NCBI GenBank assembly: GCA_025350595.1
Contig: JANXXP010000146.1
Location: 1-43,314, forward strand
From: Bacteroidota bacterium
GTDB lineage: Bacteria > Bacteroidota > Bacteroidia > Bacteroidales > VadinHA17
Direction: 5' to 3'
DNA length: 43,314 nucleotides
A program made the position numbers and the translations under genes. Below are positions 23,854-33,082 of this stretch, one piece after another; positions within the stretch are counted from its first letter, which is position 1; each line of letters begins with the position of its first letter. A model generated the notes under the pieces. That model did no database searches. It saw only the letters and a list, made by a program, of their open reading frames with translations, and was not told the origin of the DNA.

Positions 23854-24112
23854 TATTTTGCTCCTCCTTGTATTTTGTAAGAATAGATTTAACTTCAACA
23901 TCCTTTAAACGTCCAATCTTACCGGTAAGAGCACTGATTGTTTCGATCGTACCTTCGATAACAAGAGAAATTACATTTATATTCCGATGATGCAGAGGCA
24001 GTCCCTGGCGGGCGAGAATAATATCACCGTATTCAGATAGTAAGGTGTTTACAAGCGGAACAGCGGTTTTGCCTATTATTAAGATCGTAATTGTGCCAAT
24101 TCTCTTTTCCAT
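23831..24112 (-). CDS. TM1266-like iron-only hydrogenase system regulator
   Basis: 93 residues, matching the small family that is almost always beside [FeFe]-hydrogenase maturase genes. It has the ferredoxin-like ACT/NikR-type fold signature: KRIGTITILI, YGDIILARQGLPL, NVISLVIEGTIETISALTGKIGRL and GRLKDVEVKSIL. Its exact role is unknown; it is assumed to regulate hydrogenase assembly or genes. It is translationally coupled to hydG by a 23-base overlap and starts 152 bases downstream of the convergently oriented hydE coding end. A weak Rex-like site (24140-24157) lies just upstream. Confidence 0.88.
   Translation of the reverse strand: MEKRIGTITILIIGKTAVPLVNTLLSEYGDIILARQGLPLHHRNINVISLVIEGTIETISALTGKIGRLKDVEVKSILTKYKEEQNNEQERTE
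23861..23869 (-). promoter_or_regulatory. Strong Shine-Dalgarno that fixes the hydG start
   Basis: On the minus strand this reads AAGGAGGAG, 7 bases before ATG 23853, inside the end of the regulator gene. Bacteroidota often lack such strong sites, so it supports the shorter hydG start over the longer frame. Confidence 0.7.
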
Positions 24113-24139
24113 CAGATCTCTTTTGGATTAGATTTGCGT

Positions 24140-24157
24140 TTAATAAATTTCTAACAA
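24140..24157. promoter_or_regulatory. Weak Rex-like half-symmetric site upstream of the TM1266-hydG operon
   Basis: TTAATA-N6-TAACAA keeps one perfect half-site and 4 of 6 bases of the other. Position suits control of the leftward maturase genes. It may be chance in AT-rich DNA; the gap 24113-24263 holds no gene. Confidence 0.3.
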
Positions 24158-24263
24158 GCTTTGAAAAAATGTTAATCGTTTCTCAGAATTGTCAGCTTGC
24201 AAAATTAACATTAAAGATCGATTTTTAGAGGTGAAATTCATGATTTATTTCATCTTTTTCTAC

Positions 24264-25349
24264 CTACTGCCTTCTGCCTTCATAGTGCTTCGAATCGCCC
24301 CATTCCCCATAAACGACCTCGGCATCAGCAAGACTTACCCTGGCTTCAAGACAACTCTGGCAATCTTCAGCTGAGTCATCAGTACAGGGTTTATTATCGT
24401 AAAGCTTATAGCTGTCTCGGTATTTACCGGGAGTTATGTTGGGCATTAGGATATTGGCTCCTATTTTAACTGCTTTTTCTCTTCCTATCGGATCGATTGC
24501 CTGGAGCGCTGTTGCGGCGACAATATTGATATCCTTCATCATTATTCTGATTAATGCTATCATCTTAAGGGTAAGATCAAATCTGTCTTTAAGAGGCATT
24601 AGGTTTCCGGCATGTTCTATTAGTGGGGTGTCGGCATGTTCAATGTACGGCCCCATACCGCACATGTCGATATTGAATTCTTTCATAAACAGCAAATCGC
24701 CGGCAAGATCATCCATTGTCTGAAAGGGGAGTCCTATCATTACACCTGTACCTGTTTGGTATCCAATATCCTGCAAGCTCTTAAGGCAGGCAAGTCTTTT
24801 ATTGAAATCATGATTGGAATCGTTTGGATGGATCTTTTGATACAGTGATTGATTTGTTGACTCAACACGTAAAAGATAACGGTGAGCTCCTGCATCGTAC
24901 CATTTTTTATATGTCGTCGGTTTCTGTTCACCTACTGACAATGTAACTCCCAATTCACCATTTGATAATTCCTTAATCTTGTGAAGAAGATTCTCTATTC
25001 TGTCTGTAATAAACTGACTTTCAAGTTCTCCTGATTGAAGAGCAATAGATCCATACCTGTTGGTATATGCAAATTTTGCAGCTGCAAGGATCTCATCATC
25101 TGACAGATTATATCGATTCAGATTTTTATTGCCCTTCCTGATTCCGCAATAGAGACAATCCTTTCCACAAATATTTGAGAACTCAATCAATCCCCTGAAC
25201 CAGACCTTATTCCCGATATATTTTTCTTTGATCTCAGCAGATTTTTTGAATAAAAGAGTGCGGTCTTCACTTTCAGATTCAAGAAGTGAGATTATATTAC
25301 TTTTCGAGAACTCGTCTTTTTCGAGTATATCTTTGATATTCAATTCCAT
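24264..25349 (-). CDS. hydE: HydE, [FeFe]-hydrogenase maturase (radical SAM)
   Basis: 361 residues. The radical SAM motif CGKDCLYCGIRKGN (C-x3-C-x2-C) lies near residue 60, followed by the HydE signature GSIALQSGEL, TLSVGEQ and GTGVMIGLPFQT. The C-terminal tail DDSAEDCQSCL holds extra cysteines seen in part of the family. HydE acts with HydG and HydF on the diiron subcluster of the H-cluster; HydF is absent from this window. It is on the same strand as hydG, separated by 151 bases, and lies 45 bases after the C69 peptidase gene. The sequence is full-length and its motifs intact. Confidence 0.94.
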   Translation of the reverse strand: MELNIKDILEKDEFSKSNIISLLESESEDRTLLFKKSAEIKEKYIGNKVWFRGLIEFSNICGKDCLYCGIRKGNKNLNRYNLSDDEILAAAKFAYTNRYGSIALQSGELESQFITDRIENLLHKIKELSNGELGVTLSVGEQKPTTYKKWYDAGAHRYLLRVESTNQSLYQKIHPNDSNHDFNKRLACLKSLQDIGYQTGTGVMIGLPFQTMDDLAGDLLFMKEFNIDMCGMGPYIEHADTPLIEHAGNLMPLKDRFDLTLKMIALIRIMMKDINIVAATALQAIDPIGREKAVKIGANILMPNITPGKYRDSYKLYDNKPCTDDSAEDCQSCLEARVSLADAEVVYGEWGDSKHYEGRRQ

Positions 25350-25394
25350 ATTTTTCTTAAAATGATCTTTGTGGTTAAAGGAATTCAGCTTTTC

Positions 25395-27014
25395 TCAAAA
25401 ACCTCTTCCGAACATCCCCCACAAAGTAACTTTCATTTCGGCCCATTTATTCATTGCTGAACCGGCAAAGCTGTTGGTATATGAAGTCACTAACTTCTTT
25501 GCATCATCATTTTTACCTTCTTTCACTAAATCAGCAACCTTTTTTTCTAATGCAGGAAGCTCTTCGAATGCTTTATCTTCCAACTCTTTTACAGCTGGTT
25601 CCAGGAGTAATCTTCCTTTTGACCAGTTCACTGTTGCAAGTCTGTTTGCCTCACGGAATGACCAGATTGCTGCATCGGTTCTATAGCGTTGCTGGCCGCA
25701 TATCCCGAAGGAAGGAGGAAGGGTTAATACTCCTGAGAAGATCGGAATCCTTGGACTCTCGCCGGGATTATCGAATGAAAACCATGCAATTGCACCAACC
25801 TCATCAGGGAGCCAGCTGCGGCATTGGATTACATGTGAGTAGGAGCACCCTGCAATCGCAATTGTCCTTTGACGCTCAACAATTCCCGGCTTAACTTCAT
25901 TTAGTAAAGTGCGAAGATCGTTATTCATCCAATTGCTCATGACAGGCGATTTAACTTTCTTCTCAATCTCTTTTCCGTCTTTATCTTTTTCTTTAAGCGT
26001 AATAAATAGATTTTTAGTCATATCCCACTGTGTCCCTTCGTAAGTCTCTCTGAAATACTTCATCACATCACGTGGCGATACTTTCTTTTCTGGCTTTACA
26101 GAAAATGGAAGCTCTTCAGCCTCGAATGAGAGATTTAGTGATGGAGCAAGTGTGCTTAGTATGTAAAATTCCCTTATCTGAAATGGTTTCTTCCCGTTAA
26201 TGATTTTCCAGAATTTAAAAGGTTCCTTTCCATCCCAGTATCCCAGCTTTTTAGCCGTATTTTGCAAATCAGAGCTATACATGAAATAATCATGATTTGT
26301 AAAATCTATATCTGAAATCCTTGGAATATTAGCGCAAACTCCGACGTTCTCATCAGGAATGCGCTGTGCACACCAGATTGACGATGGCTTGCCTTTACCT
26401 GAACCGGCAATCTCCAGCTGCCATACCTCTTTAGGATCGGCCAGAGTTATACATTCTGCCAGGTCAGCGTATCCGAATTCCTCTGCAAGTTTGCCAATAA
26501 GAGCAATCCCTTCCCGTGCAGTTTTGCAACGTTGAAGAGCTATCTTTTCAAGTTCTTCTATATAAAACATCCCTTCTGCATTAATGAGTTCCTGCCTGCC
26601 GTAAATAGTTGTTTCTCCTATTGCAAGCTGCTTTTCATTAAGACATGGGTAAGCTGTATTAAGAAACGCGTAGGTTTCAGCAACCTCCGGAATCTCTCCT
26701 TTTTTTGTAACCTTGGTCATATCCCATGATGCTTCCGTGTGAAGCATCCCCTCATAAACTGAATGCATTATCCCTTTATCATATTTCTGATGAGGGAAGA
26801 TCTCCAGCCATGTCCTATAATTCCCATCGCAGCTATGAGATGTCATTACTGATCCATCTGTGGAAGCAAGCCGGCCAACCATAATTGTGGTACAGTTTTC
26901 GCCGTATCCAGGGCCATCAGTATCAATATCAGAATATTGAGCATTTGATAAATAAGGAAATACGAATAACAGAATAAACGTTATAAAACCGGCTATTGGA
27001 AGAAATTTTTTCAT
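25395..27014 (-). CDS. C69-family dipeptidase (secreted)
   Basis: 539 residues. A signal peptide (about 1-25, ending SNAQ) precedes a short propeptide and the catalytic Cys41 in ENCTTIMVGRLAS, with TDGSVMTSHSCDG following. This is the Ntn-hydrolase N-terminal nucleophile region of peptidase family C69 (U34 dipeptidases). The remainder fits the family, with GSGKGKPSSIWCAQRIPD and NDLRTLLNE. It would cleave dipeptides in the periplasm or outside and release amino acids, which links to the aminotransferase and oxidoreductase genes further right. It is monocistronic and is followed by a 304-base gap to the next gene. Confidence 0.9.
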   Translation of the reverse strand: MKKFLPIAGFITFILLFVFPYLSNAQYSDIDTDGPGYGENCTTIMVGRLASTDGSVMTSHSCDGNYRTWLEIFPHQKYDKGIMHSVYEGMLHTEASWDMTKVTKKGEIPEVAETYAFLNTAYPCLNEKQLAIGETTIYGRQELINAEGMFYIEELEKIALQRCKTAREGIALIGKLAEEFGYADLAECITLADPKEVWQLEIAGSGKGKPSSIWCAQRIPDENVGVCANIPRISDIDFTNHDYFMYSSDLQNTAKKLGYWDGKEPFKFWKIINGKKPFQIREFYILSTLAPSLNLSFEAEELPFSVKPEKKVSPRDVMKYFRETYEGTQWDMTKNLFITLKEKDKDGKEIEKKVKSPVMSNWMNNDLRTLLNEVKPGIVERQRTIAIAGCSYSHVIQCRSWLPDEVGAIAWFSFDNPGESPRIPIFSGVLTLPPSFGICGQQRYRTDAAIWSFREANRLATVNWSKGRLLLEPAVKELEDKAFEELPALEKKVADLVKEGKNDDAKKLVTSYTNSFAGSAMNKWAEMKVTLWGMFGRGF

Positions 27015-27318
27015 TGAATATTTTTTTAAGGTAATTCTTCAAAAACAGACTGAAGTTGCAAATGTAATTTTTAAAGTTATTCATTAGATGATATTTTAAA
27101 TTTTTCTCAGGATGTTTTTCATGTTTTGAACAGTAAATATTTCTTATCTTGCCTTCATGAAATTTGATATGGCGTTGATTCTAAGTCATTATATATCAGA
27201 AAAATATTTATTTGTGGTTGCCCAGAATGTCAGTTTTTTAAAGAGGTTTTCAGGGTTGTAATAATTTGTCCTCACGATTTTTTGGTTTCATAATTCATCT
27301 CTTCACCAAAATTTTATC
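27015..27318. other. Divergent intergenic region, no gene recognised
   Basis: 304 AT-rich bases between the leftward C69 gene and the rightward acyl-CoA synthetase gene. A partial promoter-like pair (TTTTG at 27124-27128 and TATCTTG at 27145-27151) is present with a 16-base spacer. A 34-codon frame at 27157-27261 has no recognisable homology. Nothing else stands out. Confidence 0.5.
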
Positions 27319-29376
27319 ATGATAAATGAAAAACTTATAAATCCGGGCAGCATAGTTGTTGTAGGAGGCTCAGACGATCTTTTCAAACCGGGAGGGAAAG
27401 TCCTGAAAAATATCATCGACGGAAAATTCTCAGGGAAACTATATGTAGTTAATCCTAAACAGGATGAAGTACAGGGAATCAAATCCTATAAAGACATAAA
27501 TGAAATTCCTAAAACTGATCTGGCTATTCTCGCAATCTCATCGAAGCTGTGTTTAAATGTAATTGAGATCCTTGTAAGGGATAAAAACACTAAGGCTTTC
27601 ATAATCATCTCAGCCGGTTTTAGTGAAGCAGGAGAGGAAGGAAAGAAGCTTGAAAAAGATATAGTTGAAATAATTGATAAAGCCGGAGCCAGTCTTATTG
27701 GCCCAAACTGTATTGGAGTTATTACCCAATCTTATCAGGGTGTTTTTACCACACCAGTACCAAAGCTCAATGTAAAAGGTTGTGATTTCGTATCCGGTTC
27801 GGGTGCTACTGCGGTCTTTATTTTTGAATCGGCCATGCCTAAAGGTCTGAATTTTTCAAGTGTGTTTTCTGTAGGGAACAGTGCGCAAACCGGAGTTGAA
27901 GAAGTTCTTGAGTACTGGGATAATACTTATGTTCCGGGTGTCAGTTCACCTATTAAATTGATCTATGTAGAAAGCATTCATAATCCCGATAAACTTCTGC
28001 GTCATGCTTCATCGCTCATACGTAAAGGTTGCAGGATTGCCGCAATTAAAGCGGGCACCACTGAAGCTGGCAGCAGAGCAGCTTCATCACATACAGGTGC
28101 CATGGCATCGTCCGACTCGGCAGTTGAAGCATTATTTCGTAAAGCCGGAATTGTAAGATGTTCTGGCCGTGAGGAACTTACAACTGTGGCATCAGTATTC
28201 TTTCATAAGCCATTAAAAGGGAAGAATATTGCGATTATAACACATGCAGGTGGTCCTGCCGTTATGCTTACTGACGCATTATCTGCCGGGGGTATGAATA
28301 TTCCAAAAATTTCGGGCATTCATCACGAAAATTTACTGGCAATGATGAACTCCGGTGCTTCAGCAGTTAACCCAATTGATATGATTGCTACAGCAACTTA
28401 TGATCAACTGGATGATGTGATCGAATATGTTGATAAGAAACTTCCTTCGATCGATGGGATTAGTGTTATATTCGGCAGCAACGGATTGAATGATATGACT
28501 GCGATATATGACCTCCTTCATAATAAGATCCTGAATTGCAATAAGCCTCTGTATCCAATACTTCCTTCAGTTACCAGCTCCTCCGAAGAGCTGGAGTATT
28601 TTCTTAACAAAGGACATGTTAATTTTCCTGATGAAGTAGTTTTGGGTCGTGCTCTGACAAAAATATTTAACACCCCATATCCTGCCGAAGAAAAAATCTT
28701 CCTTGAAAATATTGATGTTCCAAAAGTAAGGCAGATTATAGACAAATGCTCAAATGGGTATATTGAACCTGCTGTAATACAGGAACTTCTCAATGCAGCA
28801 AATATTCCGGTTGTGAAGGAGAATGTAGCTTCAACAAAAAAAGCATTACTTTCAGTTGCTAAGAAAACCGGTTATCCTCTCGCTTTAAAAGTTGTAGGTC
28901 CTGTTCATAAATCGGATGTTGGTGGGGTAACATTAAATATAAGATCTGAAAAACATCTTGAAGCTGAGTTTGTCAGGATGATGAAAATCAAGGGGGTTAA
29001 GGCTGTCCTGGTTCAGCAGATGCTTTCAGGGACAGAGCTATTTATCGGGGCAAAGTATGAACCCCGTTTCGGACATATAATTCTTTGCGGCTTGGGAGGA
29101 ATATTCGTGGAAGTGCTCGGTGATGTATCATCAGGACTCGCACCTCTTACATTCAGTGAGGCAGAGTCGATGATCAGGAGCCTTAAGAGCTATAAAATAA
29201 TCCATGGTACAAGGGGCAAGCCTGGGATAAATGAATCAAAATTTGCAGAAATAATTGTCAGACTTTCAAGTCTTTTGCGATATGCAACTGAGATCAAGGA
29301 GATGGATCTGAATCCGCTTATAGGCAGCATGGAAAACATTACTGTGGTTGATGCAAGGATAAGAATCGAAAAGTAG
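27319..29376 (+). CDS. ADP-forming acyl-CoA synthetase (alpha-beta fusion)
   Basis: 685 residues in the fused order CoA-binding domain, ligase domain, ATP-grasp domain. The CoA-binding Rossmann part starts with IVVVGGSDDLFKPGGKVL and has GPNCIGVI. The phospho-His loop is in SSHTGAMASSDSAV. The C-terminal ATP-grasp has YPLALKVVGPVHKSDVGG, ELFIGAKYEPRFGH and LDLNPL-like MDLNPLIG. It converts acyl-CoA plus ADP and phosphate to the acid plus ATP. This is the ATP-yielding step in amino-acid fermentation and sits just upstream of an ACT protein, a CoA ligase and a 2-oxoacid:ferredoxin oxidoreductase. The acyl specificity is not visible. The ATG at 27319 is preceded by an AT-rich gap. Confidence 0.92.
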   Translation: MINEKLINPGSIVVVGGSDDLFKPGGKVLKNIIDGKFSGKLYVVNPKQDEVQGIKSYKDINEIPKTDLAILAISSKLCLNVIEILVRDKNTKAFIIISAGFSEAGEEGKKLEKDIVEIIDKAGASLIGPNCIGVITQSYQGVFTTPVPKLNVKGCDFVSGSGATAVFIFESAMPKGLNFSSVFSVGNSAQTGVEEVLEYWDNTYVPGVSSPIKLIYVESIHNPDKLLRHASSLIRKGCRIAAIKAGTTEAGSRAASSHTGAMASSDSAVEALFRKAGIVRCSGREELTTVASVFFHKPLKGKNIAIITHAGGPAVMLTDALSAGGMNIPKISGIHHENLLAMMNSGASAVNPIDMIATATYDQLDDVIEYVDKKLPSIDGISVIFGSNGLNDMTAIYDLLHNKILNCNKPLYPILPSVTSSSEELEYFLNKGHVNFPDEVVLGRALTKIFNTPYPAEEKIFLENIDVPKVRQIIDKCSNGYIEPAVIQELLNAANIPVVKENVASTKKALLSVAKKTGYPLALKVVGPVHKSDVGGVTLNIRSEKHLEAEFVRMMKIKGVKAVLVQQMLSGTELFIGAKYEPRFGHIILCGLGGIFVEVLGDVSSGLAPLTFSEAESMIRSLKSYKIIHGTRGKPGINESKFAEIIVRLSSLLRYATEIKEMDLNPLIGSMENITVVDARIRIEK

Positions 29377-29468
29377 CCTTCATACTGATTTTTTGATCCA
29401 ATAAAATCTATTATGAACATCTGTTTTTATAAGTATTTTTTGTGCTTGAAAATCAATTATTTGCCCAT

Positions 29469-29540
29469 CCCTAAAGGGTGTAAATGATTTTGGCTGCGCC
29501 GAGCTCGCACTGCGTGCTCGGTTCTTCGCACCCTTTAGGG
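29469..29540. repeat. Long intergenic palindrome with nested GC-rich hairpin
   Basis: Perfect 12-bp arms (29469-29480 and 29529-29540, CCCTAAAGGGTG and its complement) enclose a GC-rich hairpin with arms CCGAGC (29499-29504) and GCTCGG (29516-29521). The GC-rich core (about 29489-29523) recurs in modified form at 41108-41140. It could terminate the synthetase transcript. The rest of the gap 29377-29650 holds no gene. Confidence 0.75.
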
Positions 29541-29650
29541 TAAGGGGCTAACGAAGAAAATCAGAGAAAATTTGTAAACGAATACTTATACTCATTAGAT
29601 TTATTGTTTATATTAGAACTTTCTATTAATTTTTTGAAATATTTAAAAGC

Positions 29651-30076
29651 ATGGTTATTAATCAGTTGTCAGTTTTTCTTGAAAACAAATCAGGACGACT
29701 TACCGAGGTTCTTGAAGTTCTCGGGAAAGAGAATATCCGGATAACTGCTCTCAGTGTGGCAGATACTGCTGAATTTGGCATTCTTCGTTTAATAGTTCCC
29801 GATCCTGAAAGAACCAGGGAGTTACTTAAAAAGCATAACTTCACAGTTAATCTTACAGAAGTTATTTCTGTTACGGCACCGAATGAGGCACAGCACTATG
29901 CAAAAATATTACGGGTTTTATCTGACCTCGATATCAGCGTCGAATATACCTACGCTTTTTCTTTAGGTGAAAAATCGCTTATTATTTTGCGTTGCAGCAA
30001 TTCAGATGAAGCAATTAAAGCACTTAAGAGCCATGAAGTGGAATTTCTAAAGGCTAGTGATTTATACAATATTTAA
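29651..30076 (+). CDS. Tandem ACT-domain protein (amino-acid binding)
   Basis: 141 residues made of two ACT repeats: [20 protein letters not shown] starts the first, and [19 protein letters not shown] is its core. The second begins [22 protein letters not shown] domains bind amino acids and regulate enzymes by ligand. Proteins of this type are commonly next to phenylacetate-CoA ligase genes, as here, with only 2 bases to the next start. It probably senses an aromatic or branched amino acid and modulates the ligase or the oxidoreductase; this is inference. It is the first gene of a cluster that continues to 35524. Confidence 0.88.
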   Translation: MVINQLSVFLENKSGRLTEVLEVLGKENIRITALSVADTAEFGILRLIVPDPERTRELLKKHNFTVNLTEVISVTAPNEAQHYAKILRVLSDLDISVEYTYAFSLGEKSLIILRCSNSDEAIKALKSHEVEFLKASDLYNI

Positions 30077-30078
30077 TT

Positions 30079-31380
30079 ATGGAAATCTGGAACCGCCATT
30101 TCGAATGTATGGATCGGGATGGAATCAAACATGTTCAAAGTGAAAGGCTCAGGGAAACAGTTGAAAGGGTTTATTTCAATGTGCCTTATTACAGGAACAG
30201 AATGCAGAAAGCTGGGATAGGTCCTGAAAACATAAACTCAATAGATGATCTGCAAAAATTACCTTTTACCACAAAACAGGATCTGAGAGATAATTATCCA
30301 TTTGGTTTGTTTGCGGTACCAATGAGCGAAATTGTCCGTATTCATGCTTCATCAGGTACTACCGGTAAGCCAACAGTAGTCGGATATACCCGCAATGATA
30401 TTGCAACCTGGTCAGAAGTGATGGCACGTACTCTTACCAGTGCTGGTGCCAGCCGGCATGATTTTATTCATATAGCCTATGGTTACGGACTTTTCACAGG
30501 TGGTCTCGGACTTCATTATGGCGGAGAAAAAATCGGCGCATCTGTTATCCCGATTTCAGGGGGTAATACCGCTCGACAAATTCAACTTATGCACGACTTT
30601 GGAAGCACTGTTCTTGCCTGCACTCCATCCTATGCATTGCATCTTGCTGAAGCCATCCAGGAAAGCGGTATAAAACGTGAGGAACTAAAACTGAGAGTAG
30701 GGGTATTTGGCGCTGAACCGTGGACAGAAAATATGCGGCGGGAAATAGAAGAAAAGCTTCAGATCAGAGCAATTGATATTTACGGCTTAAGTGAGGTAAT
30801 CGGTCCTGGTGTTGCAAGTGAATGCCCCGTGCAGGATGGTTTGCATATTAATGAAGACCATTTCTATGCAGAAATCATTGATCCTGTTAGTCTGAATGTT
30901 CTACCCGAGGGAAGTTCCGGAGAACTGGTATTTACAACAATCACCAAAGAGGGTTTGCCTCTTATCCGATATCGTACCCGTGACCTTACCCGTCTTAACT
31001 ATGAGAAATGCAAATGCGGCAGGACGATGGTGCGAATGGAAAAATGTCTTGGACGCAGCGATGACATGTTGATTATCAGAGGAGTTAATTTATTCCCCTC
31101 TCAGGTAGAGAGTGTACTTCTTGAGATGAGTGAAATAAAGCCGCACTATCTTCTGATTGTTGACAGAGTGAATAACCTTGATACTCTTGAGCTTAAGGTA
31201 GAAGTTGATGAAGAGTTTTTCCAGGATAAGATAAGTCAGCTTGAAGCGCTCCGTCAGAAACTTCAGAATAACCTCGAAAATTCTATAGGGCTTGGAATTA
31301 AGGTTACCCTGGTTGAACCAAAAATTATTCAGAGAAGTGAAGGCAAAGCCCAACGTGTTATTGATAATAGAAAATTCTGA
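30079..31380 (+). CDS. paaK: Phenylacetate-CoA ligase family enzyme (AMP-forming)
   Basis: 433 residues, normal PaaK length. Motifs in order: the P-loop-like [53 protein letters not shown] and the C-terminal [21 protein letters not shown]. It activates an aryl or similar carboxylic acid to its CoA thioester with ATP to AMP. In anaerobic Bacteroidota such a gene beside a 2-oxoacid oxidoreductase is often used to take up arylacetates for reductive synthesis of aromatic amino acids, or to recycle arylacetyl groups. The exact acid cannot be read from the sequence. It starts 2 bases after the ACT gene. Confidence 0.9.
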   Translation: MEIWNRHFECMDRDGIKHVQSERLRETVERVYFNVPYYRNRMQKAGIGPENINSIDDLQKLPFTTKQDLRDNYPFGLFAVPMSEIVRIHASSGTTGKPTVVGYTRNDIATWSEVMARTLTSAGASRHDFIHIAYGYGLFTGGLGLHYGGEKIGASVIPISGGNTARQIQLMHDFGSTVLACTPSYALHLAEAIQESGIKREELKLRVGVFGAEPWTENMRREIEEKLQIRAIDIYGLSEVIGPGVASECPVQDGLHINEDHFYAEIIDPVSLNVLPEGSSGELVFTTITKEGLPLIRYRTRDLTRLNYEKCKCGRTMVRMEKCLGRSDDMLIIRGVNLFPSQVESVLLEMSEIKPHYLLIVDRVNNLDTLELKVEVDEEFFQDKISQLEALRQKLQNNLENSIGLGIKVTLVEPKIIQRSEGKAQRVIDNRKF

Positions 31381-31512
31381 TTTGGTAAATCTTTATAATC
31401 TCTGATTAATTATCATAACAGAAGGTACAACACCCGAGACTGATAAATAGCATGTTTATTAGCTATATAATTGATTATTTTTGACTGTTTTTTTAAAGGC
31501 CTTTTATTTAAG

Positions 31513-32838
31513 ATGAAAAAAACACCTATTGATTCCAATATAGTTAAAACCCGGTTAGCTGAAAACGGACTGACTAATCTGGGAATAGCCAGTATTAGGG
31601 AGATTGTAAAGCTTGTCAATCAGATTGAATCTGATACCAGGACAAAATTTATCAGGATGGAGATGGGTGTTCCCGGACTTTATCCTCCTTCAATTGGAAT
31701 TGAAGCTGAAATTGCAGCTCTCAGGGATGGAGTTGCGGCTGACTATCCTAACATTGAAGGTATCAGACCTTTAAAAGACGAAGCTTCAAGGTTCATCAAA
31801 TTATTCCTCAATATAGATGTTAATCCTCAGGGATGTATACCTACTGTTGGTTCGATGATGGGTTCTATGGTTAGTTTTCTGGTGGCAAACAGAAATGATA
31901 AAACCAAAGAAGGGACTCTCTTTCTTGATCCGGGTTTTCCTGTACAAAAAACACAGGTAAAAATGCTTGGTCATGATTACCAGTCATTTGATATTTTTGA
32001 ATATAGGGGATCAAAGCTAAAAGATAAGCTTGAGTCCTATCTGAAATCAGGTAAGATCTCCTCAATATTATATTCAAATCCGAATAACCCGACATGGATG
32101 TGTTTAAATGAGGAAGAACTTTCAATAATTGGAGAACTTTCAAGGAAGTATGGCGTTATCGTTATTGAAGACCTTGCTTATTTCGGAATGGATTTCAGAA
32201 AAGACTATTCAAAACCGGGAGTGCCTCCTTTTCAACCAACAATTGGAAGATATACTGACGATTATATCATTTTGATCTCAAGTTCGAAAGCATTCAGCTA
32301 TGCAGGGCAGAGAATAGGAATGATGGCGATTTCAGATCATCTTTTTGACAGGCATTACCCTGATCTTCTACGATATTACTCAACTGATAAATTTGGCCAT
32401 TCAATAGTTTATGGCGCATTATACGGCCTTTCTGCTGGTGTAGCACACTCAGTACAGTATGGTCTTGCTGCAATATTTAAAGCTGTTAATGAAGGTCAGT
32501 ATAAGTTCATTGAAGATGTTCGTGAATACGGTGAGAAAGCCAAAATAATGAAAGCTATGTTTATTTCCAACGGGTTTAAAATATTGTACGATACTGATGT
32601 AAATGAAGCTTTGGCAGATGGTTTTTATTTTACTATTTCTTATCCAGGGATGACCAGCAGTGAATTATTAGAGGAGCTTCTTTGTTATGGTATAAGCGCA
32701 ATTTCTCTCGAAATTACGGGCAGTAAAAAGGTTGGTGGATTAAGAGCTTGTGTTTCTCATGTTTCAAGGAAGCATTTCGGTGACCTCGAAACCCGGTTAA
32801 AAAATTTCAAAGAAGATCACCCTATAATAAAGAATTAA
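31513..32838 (+). CDS. PLP-dependent aminotransferase (class I fold)
   Basis: 441 residues from ATG 31513 (MKKTPIDSN). A frame open from 31471 would add MIIFDCFFKGLLFK, which is hydrophobic and not family-like, so the shorter start is preferred. The lid VPGLYPPS, the cofactor region NPNNPTWMCLN, VIEDLAYFGMD and the Schiff-base Lys in ISSSKAFSYAGQRIGMM are class I/II features. It would convert an amino acid to its 2-oxoacid, feeding the oxidoreductase that follows 12 bases later. The amino acid is unknown; neighbours suggest an aromatic or branched one. Confidence 0.88.
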   Translation: MKKTPIDSNIVKTRLAENGLTNLGIASIREIVKLVNQIESDTRTKFIRMEMGVPGLYPPSIGIEAEIAALRDGVAADYPNIEGIRPLKDEASRFIKLFLNIDVNPQGCIPTVGSMMGSMVSFLVANRNDKTKEGTLFLDPGFPVQKTQVKMLGHDYQSFDIFEYRGSKLKDKLESYLKSGKISSILYSNPNNPTWMCLNEEELSIIGELSRKYGVIVIEDLAYFGMDFRKDYSKPGVPPFQPTIGRYTDDYIILISSSKAFSYAGQRIGMMAISDHLFDRHYPDLLRYYSTDKFGHSIVYGALYGLSAGVAHSVQYGLAAIFKAVNEGQYKFIEDVREYGEKAKIMKAMFISNGFKILYDTDVNEALADGFYFTISYPGMTSSELLEELLCYGISAISLEITGSKKVGGLRACVSHVSRKHFGDLETRLKNFKEDHPIIKN

Positions 32839-32850
32839 TATAAGCGAAAT

Positions 32851-33075
32851 ATGGCAAAGATAAGGGGAAGCATTGTAGTAGATGCTGAGAGATGTAAAGG
32901 ATGCGAAGTGTGTATGGTTTCCTGTCCTACAGGTACCATCGCAATGGCAAAGGAGGTAAATGGAAAAGGGTATTATTATGCCTATCCTGCTAACCAGGAA
33001 TTATGTATTGGTTGTGCCAACTGCGCGATGGTTTGTCCTGATGGAGTTATAACAGTTTATAAAACCAAAATATAA
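32851..33075 (+). CDS. 2-oxoacid:acceptor oxidoreductase, delta (2[4Fe-4S]) subunit
   Basis: 74 residues with two ferredoxin motifs, RCKGCEVCMVSCP and LCIGCANCAMVCP, separated by a short linker with VNGKGYYYAY. It carries electrons from the thiamine centre to free ferredoxin. It is the first subunit of a delta-alpha-beta-gamma set with 7 bases to the next gene. Reduced ferredoxin made here is the likely fuel of the hydrogenase complex. Confidence 0.92.
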   Translation: MAKIRGSIVVDAERCKGCEVCMVSCPTGTIAMAKEVNGKGYYYAYPANQELCIGCANCAMVCPDGVITVYKTKI

Positions 33076-33082
33076 CCAGTTA

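Noticed and set aside
23854-23901. Longer HydG start at 23901
   Set aside because: No ribosome site and no family similarity in the first 16 residues, whereas a strong Shine-Dalgarno precedes ATG 23853.
27157-27261. 34-codon frame in the gap before the acyl-CoA synthetase gene
   Set aside because: No recognisable homology and no clear ribosome site; treated as chance in AT-rich DNA.
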